Shown here: piece by piece, positions 17,492 through 26,309 of the stretch | How the letters are laid out: the number at the start of each line of letters is the position of its first letter | Position numbering within the stretch: position 1 is the first letter of the stretch | From: Methanosarcina sp. KYL-1 | GTDB taxonomy: Archaea > Halobacteriota > Methanosarcinia > Methanosarcinales > Methanosarcinaceae | DNA: 64,000 nt | Direction of reading: 5' to 3' | Assembly: GCF_024372725.1 (NCBI RefSeq) | Contig: NZ_VOUA01000004.1 | Span: 124,001-188,000, forward strand | Made by a program: the position numbers and the translations under genes | The notes under the pieces: model-generated | The model's input: only the letters and a program-made list of their open reading frames with translations | The model's database searches: none | What the model was told of the DNA's origin: nothing

Positions 17492-18931
17492 TTAATATGA
17501 GGATTTCAACGATGTAATAATTTTCACCTCATCTTTAGTAATTCCTTTCATTATATATAAACAAGTAAAATAAATAATTATTGAAGTAAATACTAAGGCA
17601 TATAAATTACTATTTTTGAAATACAATATAAATAGAGACATCGGTATTGCAGATATGAATGGAATTAATACCATTTTTTTCATTTCTACTTTACTTAAAT
17701 ATTTGCAAATATTGTAGTACAGAAGCGTTTGAACCATCATTTCTGTGATCACTGTTGCTACCCCAGCTCCAATATAGCTAAATTTGGGGATCAATATAAA
17801 ATTTAAAACGAGGTTGACGATTGTCCCCCATATCGTAATTTTGGTGTGCGAAGCTTGTTTATTTATTGAATTCAGTATTGTTCCAAATACATGTCCGGTA
17901 AATATTGGAATTGTTGCCCAAATCAGAATCTTGAGTGCATAGACCGATTGAATGTATGAATTGCCATATATCCATGTAATGATTTCTTCTGCTAATAATG
18001 TTGTGCCTATAGAGATAGGAATACTAATAATCAACATTAATTTCAAAGATACTTTATAATATCTTATTAATGAGTTTTTTGAAGTTAAATGTAATTTAGA
18101 AAATACAGGATATAAAGATGAAGTCACTGCACTTGGGATAAAAATCAATACTGTCAACAGCTTGTATGCTGCACTATAGAATCCAACTGCACTATTGTCT
18201 TTCATCAGGGCTAGCATTATGGAATCTATTTGGAAGTATATTATTATGAAAAGACTTGATAATCCAAAAGGCAGTGCAGATCTTATAACATAAGTCCAAA
18301 ATTTTAAATCGATTCTAATTCTAGGAATAAAAAATTTTTTAAAACAAATTACTGAACTATATGCTAAAATAATGCCATTTACGATTACATATATATAAGC
18401 AAAACTTACTACATCTAACTTTTGTTTTATGGCAAATAAGGCGCCTATTAACATAAAAATACTATTCAATATTTGCCCTACAGATATATATTCCATTTTC
18501 TCAGCTGCTTGAAATATTGAATTGAATAATCCCGTGAATGATGAAAAAATTATGGATAATGTAATAATAAGAACAACAACAAATGTTTGTTTAGGTATCG
18601 TTAACACTTTTAATGCTAAGACAATTATTACTACCATTGCTATGGAAAAAATTACTTTAATCAAAGTAATATTCTCAAAATACTTTAAGGCAAGGGATTC
18701 ATTCCTTGCAACTTCTCTAGTTGTTAACGTATTCATCCCGATGTCACAAAAAACTCCAAAAATTCCTGTAAATGCGATAGCGAATGAGAGAACTCCAAAA
18801 TTTTCAGCGCCAAGATAACGCGCAGTATACATTATAAAAAAAAACAAAAACATTCTGCTAACAACATTAGAAATCATCATCAATCCTATGTTTTTTATGA
18901 TCTTCTTTACAGATATGTTTATCATTTTCAT
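17492..18931 (-). CDS. Polysaccharide flippase (Wzx/MATE-like)
   Basis: This 479-aa protein has 12-14 hydrophobic segments and the N-terminal signature YTARYLGAENFGVLSFAIAF of the polysaccharide_synt (PF01943) exporter family. These proteins flip lipid-linked oligosaccharides across the membrane. The start is either 18931 or the ATG two codons later (18925), which has the better spaced GGATG. The gene at 23273-24724 is a clear paralogue (YTARYLGTEEFGVLSFALAF). Codon use here is AT-rich and there GC-rich, so the two copies probably have different histories. Confidence 0.9.
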   Translation of the reverse strand: MKMINISVKKIIKNIGLMMISNVVSRMFLFFFIMYTARYLGAENFGVLSFAIAFTGIFGVFCDIGMNTLTTREVARNESLALKYFENITLIKVIFSIAMVVIIVLALKVLTIPKQTFVVVLIITLSIIFSSFTGLFNSIFQAAEKMEYISVGQILNSIFMLIGALFAIKQKLDVVSFAYIYVIVNGIILAYSSVICFKKFFIPRIRIDLKFWTYVIRSALPFGLSSLFIIIYFQIDSIMLALMKDNSAVGFYSAAYKLLTVLIFIPSAVTSSLYPVFSKLHLTSKNSLIRYYKVSLKLMLIISIPISIGTTLLAEEIITWIYGNSYIQSVYALKILIWATIPIFTGHVFGTILNSINKQASHTKITIWGTIVNLVLNFILIPKFSYIGAGVATVITEMMVQTLLYYNICKYLSKVEMKKMVLIPFISAIPMSLFILYFKNSNLYALVFTSIIIYFTCLYIMKGITKDEVKIITSLKSSY

Positions 18932-19345
18932 CCACTTCTAATGCTAAAATCTATCTTCTTGGATTTGCCATGAATGATGTATGATTTTGTCTATCTTTCA
19001 AAGTGTACAGGATAAGTCCTAAAATAAAATATGATTTCACTTTGTATATTGAAGATAAAATTTTTGAGTTTTCATCAATCTATCCTACACTTTGCAGGTA
19101 ATTTGTATTTACTGGATAATTTCTTATCCTACGTTCCACGGATGTACACAGTAGTAGAATTTAGTTGCCGATTTGTCCAATATAGTTCATTTTAAGCGAT
19201 ATGATCATTTAAGCGGTTTTCATCTTAAGAAACTAGATGATTTTTGTGGACATCCGCTGAATATGGGTCTTATGATGCCTTTTGACATCTCTCTAAAAAA
19301 GCATCCTATACATTCAACAATAAACACGCTTTTACTTTATGTGGG
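18932..19345. other. Intergenic DNA, no gene recognised
   Basis: AT-rich DNA between the divergently oriented flank of the flippase and a MITE-like element. A 64-codon frame at 19173 on the plus strand has no recognisable domain and no ribosome site, so I do not call it. Confidence 0.5.
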
Positions 19346-19445
19346 TAGTGTCGAGAATTTGCTGTAAATTTGGTTCTCTTGAAGTGGGATTTCCTTCAAC
19401 ATTACTTATTGAAATTTGTTATTTTACAGTAAATTCGGGACACTA
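19346..19445. mobile_element. MITE-like element with 23-bp inverted ends
   Basis: 19346-19368 and 19423-19445 are inverted copies, 20 of 23 bases matching, with the core GTGTC...GAATTT...CTGTAAA. If the ends are read as GTGTC, a TA dinucleotide flanks both sides. The 54-base centre is non-coding. It lies between the flippase and manC genes. Confidence 0.6.
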
Positions 19446-19598
19446 TCTGTATGGAACCTAGGTCTCGAATATGTGTCAATCTTTTGTCAATCTTCTCAGT
19501 GTTTTTAATCTGGAATTATTGTTTCAAAACCGAGTCAATAGAAGTGTCTAAATTTTTATGCACTACTGACTTATTTTAATATTGAAATTATTTTTCTA

Positions 19599-20981
19599 TT
19601 ATATTCTTCCATATATATCTTCAAATCTTACAATATCTTCCTCTTCTACGAATTCGCCTAACTGCACTTCAATAATTTCGAGTGGAACTTTTCCTGGATT
19701 CGATAGCCTGTGCTTTTCGCCAGCTTTGATAAAAGTACTCTCACCTTGTCTAATGAAGAACTTCTCTTCATTAACCTGCACGCAAGCCATACCTTTCACG
19801 ATGACCCAATGTTCGCTTCTATGATAGTGGAGTTGCAGGCTTAAGCTGTGTTTAGGGAAAACTGTAATCTTTTTGATTTTATGTTTCCCAGATTTTTCAA
19901 GCAGTGTGTACCACCCCCAAGGTCGGTAAACAGTTTGTCCTATTTTAGCTCTTTCGTCATTTCTTGCCTTAAGTTCAGAAACTATTTCTTTTACTTTTTG
20001 ACTACTTTCTTTTGGGCAGATTAGAAGGGCGTCTGGGGTGTCAACAATGACCATGTTCTTGACATCAATTAAGGAGATCATTTTTTTGGGTCTTGAGTAT
20101 ACGATGTTTTTTTCTGAACCAAGAAGAATGTAGTCACATTCATTTATGCAGTTACCCGATTCATCTTTCTCAAATTCATCATAAATGGCAGTAAAGTTGC
20201 CAAGATCGCTCCAATGTTTTGTGAGTTCGACTACTGCAATCCTAGAGGACTTTTCCATTATCCCATGGTCTATTGAAATAGATGGGAGGCTTTGGTAGAT
20301 TTTGGGAATTTCAAGTATGTCTTCATTTTCTGAAAATTTGTTGAAAATTTCAGGAAAATGTCTTTTTAGTTCGGAAAAGAAAATCTCAGTGTTAAAAAGG
20401 AATATTCCACTGTTCCAGAGACAGCCTTCTTCAATGTAGTGTTTTGCAGTTTCAACATCTGGTTTTTCTCGAAATTCTGACACTTTATTTCCACACCTTG
20501 GCAAGAGAATCTTGTTGGTTTTGATGTAACCATAACCTGTGTGAGGATGAGTTGGACTTACTCCAAAAGTTACAAGATATTCGTTTGTCAGTTCTTCTGC
20601 ATCTTCGATCGTCTTCATTGCCTCTATGTCCAGTATATGATCTGATGAGAAGACTCCTACTACTACTTCTTCATATTTTTTCTTTATCTCCCACATCCCA
20701 TAGGTTATTGCAGGAAGCGTATTTTTTCCATCAGGCTCTATAAGGATATTTTCTTCTGGGATTTCATATCCAAGTTCCTCTATCTGACCTCGAATAAAGA
20801 ACTTTTGGGCTTCATTTGTAACTACAAAAATTCCAGAAATGTCTGATATTTCAAGGCAGCGAAGAACGGTGTCTTGGAAAAGAGAGTGATTGCCAAATTT
20901 CAAAAACTGTTTCGGGTATAGTTCTCGACTCAGTGGCCAAAGGCGGGTTCCAGAACCTCCCGCGAGAATAATACATTTCAT
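19599..20981 (-). CDS. manC: Mannose-1-phosphate guanylyltransferase / mannose-6-phosphate isomerase
   Basis: The 460-aa bifunctional enzyme starts with the nucleotidyltransferase signature LAGGSGTRLWPLSRELYPKQ, followed by REKPD near residue 170 and GILF-type segments (LWNSGIFLF). The C-terminal ~110 residues are a cupin with HSLSLQLHYHRSEHW, the type II phosphomannose isomerase metal site. It makes GDP-mannose from mannose-1-phosphate and can interconvert fructose-6-P and mannose-6-P. AAGGAGG lies seven bases before the ATG, one of the best ribosome sites in the window. GDP-mannose would feed the glycosyltransferases nearby. Confidence 0.95.
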   Translation of the reverse strand: MKCIILAGGSGTRLWPLSRELYPKQFLKFGNHSLFQDTVLRCLEISDISGIFVVTNEAQKFFIRGQIEELGYEIPEENILIEPDGKNTLPAITYGMWEIKKKYEEVVVGVFSSDHILDIEAMKTIEDAEELTNEYLVTFGVSPTHPHTGYGYIKTNKILLPRCGNKVSEFREKPDVETAKHYIEEGCLWNSGIFLFNTEIFFSELKRHFPEIFNKFSENEDILEIPKIYQSLPSISIDHGIMEKSSRIAVVELTKHWSDLGNFTAIYDEFEKDESGNCINECDYILLGSEKNIVYSRPKKMISLIDVKNMVIVDTPDALLICPKESSQKVKEIVSELKARNDERAKIGQTVYRPWGWYTLLEKSGKHKIKKITVFPKHSLSLQLHYHRSEHWVIVKGMACVQVNEEKFFIRQGESTFIKAGEKHRLSNPGKVPLEIIEVQLGEFVEEEDIVRFEDIYGRI

Positions 20982-21032
20982 ATTTTTGCCTCCTTATAAC
21001 TAGTTCCTAATATTTTTTATTTCAGTCGAATA

Positions 21033-21214
21033 CCCCGCAGCTTGCTGCGGGGATGGACACTTCCCCGAGAACCGTTGATGATATACGATTTCTCAAACCC
21101 ATTTTTTGTTTGTTAACTTCTGCTCGAACTAAACCGCGTCAGGTCTATTGTCTTCTTTTACGGAATTTTCAGCGGTGGCGCGAACATACCCCGTTGCTTG
21201 CAGTGGGGTGCGCC
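21033..21214. mobile_element. Internally deleted IS200/IS605-type end pair
   Basis: Two hairpins of the same design bound about 180 bases: CCCCGCAG-CTTG-CTGCGGGG at 21033-21052 and CCCCGTTG-CTTG-CAGTGGGG at 21189-21208. Such ATACCCC hairpins with a CTTG loop resemble the ends of IS200/IS605 elements. No transposase or TnpB frame remains between them. It lies just upstream of manC. Confidence 0.5.
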
Positions 21215-21693
21215 AGCGCAACTTTGATTCACATTTTTTGACCTTTTAGCTTATCAAGTGAACTTAAATGTTCTCAAGAATTTATACATTCTATGAATGC
21301 TGGTAAACTCTGGCCGGGTCCCGAGGATGATCACAACTTTCACGCGTTTTCTCTTGATTTTCATAAAGCTAATTTGACAACTATCTAAAAATCTTGCCCT
21401 GATACACTTCATAATTATTTAAGTGATTTGGTTATCAGAATAAAGCAGCGCTCTCCCTCATTTTTTTAACGTTTCCACTTTCCATCAGCTACCCCTCAGG
21501 TGCAGATAAATGTTGCCTGAGTCCCGAGCAAAAAATATAAGCCTCAGGACTTATTTCCCATCAAGAGGAGCACAAACCTCCGGTTATCCGTTGCATATTA
21601 AAATTTGAAATGTTTCGATTTATTTATATATATTAAAGTAACAAGTATGTACAGTTTTTCACACTATTAAGTCTACGCCCTGGTGATATATGT

Positions 21694-21849
21694 ATGAACT
21701 ATGTAAGAAAAATCTGCCCGGTCTGCGGCAGCGAATTCTCCGTTTTGAAAAATGCGGAAGAAAAGGCGGTTTACTGCACTCTTGAATGCCTGGCAAAGGT
21801 TCAGGAAACGTCAGGGAACAGGGAAGGCTTTTTGCCGGCTGAGCAGTAA
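21694..21849 (+). CDS. Small zinc-ribbon-like protein (51 aa)
   Basis: This short gene encodes 51 residues with CPVCG near the N-terminus and CTLEC 20 residues later, a four-cysteine set that probably binds zinc. GGTGAT lies a few bases before the ATG. It stands alone in a long intergenic region between manC and a GT2 gene. The family resembles small methanogen zinc proteins, but the function is unknown. The spaced cysteines and the ribosome site make it more than a chance frame. Confidence 0.65.
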   Translation: MNYVRKICPVCGSEFSVLKNAEEKAVYCTLECLAKVQETSGNREGFLPAEQ

Positions 21850-21980
21850 GTTTCGGCGGATTTCTTTCAGGTTTCTACTTTTTTTCTATGAATTTTTAAG
21901 GAAGTAAGTTTGGGTGAGCTCAGCGGGTTTAAACTGCCGGTTCATCGTGGAGCTGCGAACCGGATGAAAAGGTTGTCGTG

Positions 21981-22056
21981 GGAGTTGGGCGTGATTCGGC
22001 TAAGGTTATGTTGGGGGAGTTGGGCGTGATTCGGCTAAGGTTATGTTGGGGGAGTT
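21981..22056. repeat. 35-bp tandem repeat, two copies plus a partial third
   Basis: 21981-22015 and 22016-22050 are identical, each starting GGAGTTGGGCGTGATTCGGC, and a partial copy (GGAGTT) follows. The repeat lies in non-coding DNA between the small zinc protein and the GT2 gene at 22535. Confidence 0.85.
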
Positions 22057-22190
22057 CGGAGAGTATACCACCGACAGGTGAAATATAAAAAATGAGTTTT
22101 GAAATTATGCATTTGCTCTCATTTCCAAATAGCAGTTCGGCTGGATCAGCCAATTTTTTCTCCCCGGAAAACCTTTTTTCCTTTTCTTTT

Positions 22191-22256
22191 TCAGGTACCA
22201 GGGCTCTCACAGGGTGCCGAAGGCAGCCGGCTTTTTCCTTAAAATTGGTATATGAC
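22191..22256. repeat. Dispersed intergenic repeat, copy A
   Basis: This stretch shares CAGGTACC, GCAGCCGGC, a pyrimidine run, TAAAAT and GTATATGA in the same order and spacing with 56532-56592. Neither copy is coding. The GCAGCCGGC segment can pair with an upstream GGCTG-type stretch only in the second copy. Confidence 0.5.
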
Positions 22257-22534
22257 TGCTTTGGTATAAAATTCAAGGGTAGTTTTTTTGTTTTCGTGTT
22301 TTTGATTCAGGTTTTTCCGGGGGAGGGAACTTTTTGTTCCTGCGGAGTTTTTCGCCCCTGGGTAACATTTTTTATGAACTTTTGCTGAACATTTTTCAGA
22401 AACAATCTTTCTTAAGACTATTTCTTCGTTAACCTCATTTTCCAATGTATCTGAGTTTCTTACTTTATGTCTGAATCTCATATATCTCTGATATCTCTGA
22501 ATTTCTTACTTTGTTTGTATACGGGGGGGAGTGC

Positions 22535-23236
22535 GTGGACCGGGGTTCTTGCAGGATAGCGGTGGTTATTCCGGCTTATAACAGGGAGTTTTACATCGGG
22601 AGCCTTGTCTTGCTTGCGAAAAAATATGCGGGGCTGGTGATTGTTGTGGATGCCGGGAGTTTTGACTGGACTGCGGAGATCGCAGAAAGGGCGGGGGCTG
22701 TGGTGCTCAGGGGGTCTGGCAGGGTGGGGGCGCTTGATGCCTGGAAAATGGGGTTTGAGGCTGCAGTGGATGCCCTTGAAGGGGAGGGAGTGGTCGTTGC
22801 GTTCGATGCGGATTGGCGGCACGACCCTGCCGTAATCCCTGACCTGGCTGCGCCTGTCCTTGAGGGGGCGGCTGACCTGGTTATTGGGAGCAGGTGGCCG
22901 GGCTCCAACATCGGGCTCAAAATCGGGGAAAGACATAGTGGTTTCTGGGCTTTCTCAGCATCTGCGGCAGGCCTCTTCAGGTTTGAGTCCTGCGGCTCGG
23001 GCCCGGGCCCAGGCCGCGAAATCCTCGGGGATGCGGAAAGAGCAGGGCTCCGGATACAAATAATGGGATCCGGGGGCAGTCCCGGGGCAGCCGGTGGTTA
23101 TGTAAACCGGTTGAAGCTCGGGCTCGGGCTGCTTGTGGTGATCTTGAGGGGCGGGGGAGAATGGAAGCCGTTTTATCATATCGCGGTGCCGGTTTTCCTG
23201 TTCGAGCTTGCGGTTCTGGTCCTGAGCTGTTCTTGA
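22535..23236 (+). CDS. GT2-like protein, single-domain relative of the tandem GT2 N-domain
   Basis: This 233-aa protein starts at a GTG behind GGGGGGGAG. It begins RIAVVIPAYNREFYIGSLVL and retains an aspartate pair in AFDADWRHDP, where the fused relative at 34225 has lost it. IGSLVLLAKKYAGLVIVVDAGS aligns with IGSEVLLAASYADRVLVLDRGS in that protein. A C-terminal hydrophobic segment (YHIAVPVFLFELAVLVL) could anchor it. The DNA is unusually GC-rich (GGGGCGGGGG-type runs). It is a divergent member of the dolichol-phosphate glycosyltransferase group, and activity is uncertain. Confidence 0.7.
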   Translation: MDRGSCRIAVVIPAYNREFYIGSLVLLAKKYAGLVIVVDAGSFDWTAEIAERAGAVVLRGSGRVGALDAWKMGFEAAVDALEGEGVVVAFDADWRHDPAVIPDLAAPVLEGAADLVIGSRWPGSNIGLKIGERHSGFWAFSASAAGLFRFESCGSGPGPGREILGDAERAGLRIQIMGSGGSPGAAGGYVNRLKLGLGLLVVILRGGGEWKPFYHIAVPVFLFELAVLVLSCS

Positions 23237-23272
23237 AAAAAGAGGTCCGCATGCGGCATCCGTGAGTGGTTC

Positions 23273-24724
23273 TTACACGGCATCCATGGATGGTCCTTGC
23301 ATCTCATCTTCCCGCCGGAATAACATTTCATAGTCCTTTTTCGACACAACCCCGAACACGTTCAGCACCCCGAGGTATACGGCTGCCGAGCCCGCTATAA
23401 GCAAAATGAGATTTGCCCCCGGGAGGCTGAGAACGAAAAGTGCCATCCCCACATTTGCTGCCAGGAGTTTAAGGGCAAAACCGGTAAGGGGAATTTTGCA
23501 GGTCAGCCTGGAAGTGAAATAAAAGCCCAGGGTGAAGGATGTGGTGTAGGTCAGCACCGTGGCAAAGGCTGCCCCTAAAAAGCCGTACCCGGGGATAAGG
23601 AGGAGGTTTGCGACGATGTTAAGGGCTGTCGTGAAGGTGTTAATTTTCAGGGAGAGGACCTGCCGGTTTATGGAGGAGAAAAGGGTCCCGATAATGTAGG
23701 AAAGAAAGATCGGGGGGATTGTCCAGATCAGGATTTTGAGGGCAGGAATTGAAGGGGCGAATTCGCTTCCGTACATAAGCGGGACTATCCGGTCGGCAAG
23801 TAGGGTGGTGCCGATTGCTATAGGGAGGCCTGCTATTAAAAGGAGCTTGAAGGAGATTTCGTATGCAGAGTTCAGGGCCTCTTTTGAAGAGACGTGGAAC
23901 GTGGAAAAGACCGGGTAGAGGGAGCCTGCTAGGGATACCGGGACTACGTGCAGGGCTTCGATCAGCCTGTAGGCTGCGGAATAATAGCCGACCGCGGCAT
24001 CGCCTTTGAGCATGGAGAGCATGACCATGTCTATTTTGAAGGCGATTATGTTTACGGCTGCGGAGAGGAAGAAGGGGAGGGATTTTTTCAGTGTCTCCTT
24101 TAAGAAAACCCGGTCGATCTCGATTGCCGGGAGCACGTATTTCCGGGTGCAGGTAAAGAGGGCGTATGCAAAGGCAAGCCCGCTTGCCACTAAATAAATT
24201 GCCGAAATCGCCTCAAGCCCTAAGCCCATGGAAATTGCAAGCAGGGTCAGGGAAAGCAGGGTCACCTTATTTGTAACCAGTCCGACGGAGATCGGTCCCA
24301 TTCTTTCAAAAGCTCGGAAAATGGCGTTGAACATCTCGGTAAATGAAGTAAAAAGCACTCCTGCAGAGACCAGGTACACGGCCCTGGCAGTCTCTTCCGG
24401 GTACCCCAGAAGCTTTACGGAAAGGACGATCAGGGCAAAACAGCTTATGCCCAGCACGATCTTTACAGGGATGACGTTTCCCAGGTACTTTCCCGCAAGC
24501 TCCCTGTCCCTGGCAATCTCTCTTACACCCAGGCCGTCGAAGCCCATATCCACAAGGATCTTGAAAATCGCAGCAAAAGCCAGGGCAAACGAAAGGACCC
24601 CGAACTCTTCCGTTCCCAGGTACCTCGCAGTATACACGATGTATAAGAAACCCAGCGGGTAAGTCATAAGCTGGGAGAAAAAAAGGATTCCTGCGTTTTT
24701 AGCTGCTTTCCGGGCGGTATTCAT
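23273..24724 (-). CDS. Polysaccharide flippase (Wzx/MATE-like)
   Basis: This 483-aa, multi-span exporter has YTARYLGTEEFGVLSFALAF near the N-terminus and paired GYYSAAYRLIEALHVVPVSL segments; it is a paralogue of the gene at 17492. It would flip a lipid-linked glycan. GAGGT lies just before the ATG at 24724. Its leader holds a seven-copy CGGGTTTTTG tandem repeat (plus-strand reading), so repeat length changes could alter expression. Confidence 0.9.
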   Translation of the reverse strand: MNTARKAAKNAGILFFSQLMTYPLGFLYIVYTARYLGTEEFGVLSFALAFAAIFKILVDMGFDGLGVREIARDRELAGKYLGNVIPVKIVLGISCFALIVLSVKLLGYPEETARAVYLVSAGVLFTSFTEMFNAIFRAFERMGPISVGLVTNKVTLLSLTLLAISMGLGLEAISAIYLVASGLAFAYALFTCTRKYVLPAIEIDRVFLKETLKKSLPFFLSAAVNIIAFKIDMVMLSMLKGDAAVGYYSAAYRLIEALHVVPVSLAGSLYPVFSTFHVSSKEALNSAYEISFKLLLIAGLPIAIGTTLLADRIVPLMYGSEFAPSIPALKILIWTIPPIFLSYIIGTLFSSINRQVLSLKINTFTTALNIVANLLLIPGYGFLGAAFATVLTYTTSFTLGFYFTSRLTCKIPLTGFALKLLAANVGMALFVLSLPGANLILLIAGSAAVYLGVLNVFGVVSKKDYEMLFRREDEMQGPSMDAV

Positions 24725-24740
24725 GGGACCTCGTTTTTTT

Positions 24741-24845
24741 CGGGTTTTTGTTTTTTTCGGGTTTTTGTTTTTTCGGGTTTTTGTTTTTTCGGGTTTTTGT
24801 TTTTCGGGTTTTTGTTTTTCGGGTTTTTGTTTTTCGGGTTTTTTG
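24741..24845. repeat. 15-17-bp tandem repeat in the flippase leader
   Basis: Seven copies of CGGGTTTTTG followed by a T run start at 24741, 24758, 24774, 24790, 24805, 24820 and 24835. The spacing falls from 17 to 15 bases because the T runs differ in length. The array ends about 17 bases before the flippase start codon on the minus strand, so it is probably in the promoter or 5' leader. Confidence 0.85.
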
Positions 24846-24997
24846 GGATTTACTTTTCAGGAAGCTTTATTTTGCAGGAATTTTTAACTAAATTTTTCAT
24901 TCACTGTAAATTGTATAAACAGGTCCGCTTTTCCTGTGTTCTTTTCTTCTTGGCGGAATTTCTCCGGCTTTTTTGGCATGCCTGGGGCTTTGGGCTT

Positions 24998-25966
24998 TTA
25001 GTCCACCTTCGGGTTTTTCTCCAGGTCCAGAAGGGCTCTTGCCGTCTCCCTTACACTCCTCTCTGAGGAATACTCAGGTTCCCAGCCAAGTGCCTTTAAC
25101 TTTTCAATCCCCAGCCTCATCCTGGGCACGTCCCCTTTCCAGCCCCGGCTTCCGCCCGTATACGTAAACTTCACTCCTGAAAGTCCCATCTCCTCAACAA
25201 CGATCTTTCCTATCCCTGTGGCGCTGATGGTGTCTTCCGAACCGATATTGAAGATGTTGACCTCCTCAGGGCTGTTTTCCACGGCAAAGAGGATTGCGTC
25301 CACGCATTCCGAGACGTGCAGGTAGGACTTCTCCTGCTTGCCGTCCCCCAGGATTTCAAGCTGCTCCGGTTTTTCCCGGAGTTTCCGGATGAAGTCCACG
25401 GTTATCCCGTGGGTGGAGCGGGGGCCGACTATGTTTGCAAAGCGGAAGACCCAGGCCTGCATGTCAAAGGTATGGGAGTAAGAAGTTATCAGGGCCTCAC
25501 AGGCGAGTTTGGAGGCGCCGTAAAGGGAGATCGGGATCAGGGGGCCGTAGTCCTCCGGGGTGGGCATTATTTTTGCTTCCCCGTACACCGTGGAGGTTGA
25601 GGTGAAAGCAATTTTTCCGGTCCCGGTTTTCCGCATGGCTTCCAGGAGGTTGTAGGTCGCGGTTATGTTCTGGTCGAAATGGACTTTCGTGTCCGAAGCT
25701 CCCAGCTTGACGTCAGGGTTTGCGGCCACATGATAGACAAAATCGGTGCCCTGGCAGGCCTTCTCTATGGCCCCGGTGTCCAGGACGTCCCCCTCGATGA
25801 GCGTAAAGTCCGGGTTTTCAAAGTGCTGCTCTATAAATTCCGTGTGTCCGGAACTGAGGTTGTCAAAAACCACGACCCGGTTTCCCCTTTCCATCAGGCG
25901 GTCGACCAGGTTGCTCCCTATAAAGCCGGCCCCGCCGGTTACGAGTATTTTCTTTTTTGCGGGCAT
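24998..25966 (-). CDS. NAD-dependent sugar-nucleotide epimerase (GalE-like)
   Basis: This 322-aa short-chain dehydrogenase/reductase-type epimerase has GGAGFIG at residues 11-17, D35 ending the second strand, TSTSTVYGE around 122-130 and the catalytic pair Y149-x3-K153. The family interconverts UDP-glucose/galactose or the N-acetyl forms. The start at 25966 follows GGGAGAT; 21 extra upstream codons lack a site. It is divergent from galU. UDP-Gal or UDP-GalNAc could serve the surface polymer, for example a chondroitin-like matrix such as that known in Methanosarcina. Confidence 0.88.
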   Translation of the reverse strand: MPAKKKILVTGGAGFIGSNLVDRLMERGNRVVVFDNLSSGHTEFIEQHFENPDFTLIEGDVLDTGAIEKACQGTDFVYHVAANPDVKLGASDTKVHFDQNITATYNLLEAMRKTGTGKIAFTSTSTVYGEAKIMPTPEDYGPLIPISLYGASKLACEALITSYSHTFDMQAWVFRFANIVGPRSTHGITVDFIRKLREKPEQLEILGDGKQEKSYLHVSECVDAILFAVENSPEEVNIFNIGSEDTISATGIGKIVVEEMGLSGVKFTYTGGSRGWKGDVPRMRLGIEKLKALGWEPEYSSERSVRETARALLDLEKNPKVD

Positions 25967-26084
25967 AAGAATCTCCCAGTTATCTCCCTTCTCCGTATTA
26001 ATATTTTTATTCATTTGTTTTCCGCCCATCTAACAGGAAAAAATTAATTCTATTGCGATGTAAAAATACCCGTAACATAAACCG

Positions 26085-26250
26085 TAACATAAACCGTAAA
26101 ATAAGTTGGAACATAAGTTGGAACCTAAACCAGAACTAGCAGATTAAACATAGTAGATCAAACATAGCAGATTAAACGTAGCAGATCAAACGTAGAGATC
26201 AAATATAGAGATCAAATATAGAGATCAAATGTAGTAGAGTAAACATAGTA
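26085..26250. repeat. Degenerate AT-rich tandem repeats in a divergent promoter region
   Basis: Imperfect units of about 13-15 bases, such as TAGCAGATCAAACA, TAGAGATCAAATA and ATAAGTTGGAAC, follow one another between the epimerase and galU. The array occupies most of the 343-base gap and would lie in the promoter or leader of galU. Confidence 0.65.
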
Positions 26251-26309
26251 TAGCAAACATATAGATCATTGCCTGATTTGCAATATTTCCCTTCACCGGA
26301 GTGTCCATC

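Noticed and set aside
19173-19367. 64-codon plus-strand frame as a transposase remnant
   Set aside because: No transposase motif or ribosome site; it runs into the MITE-like element only by chance.
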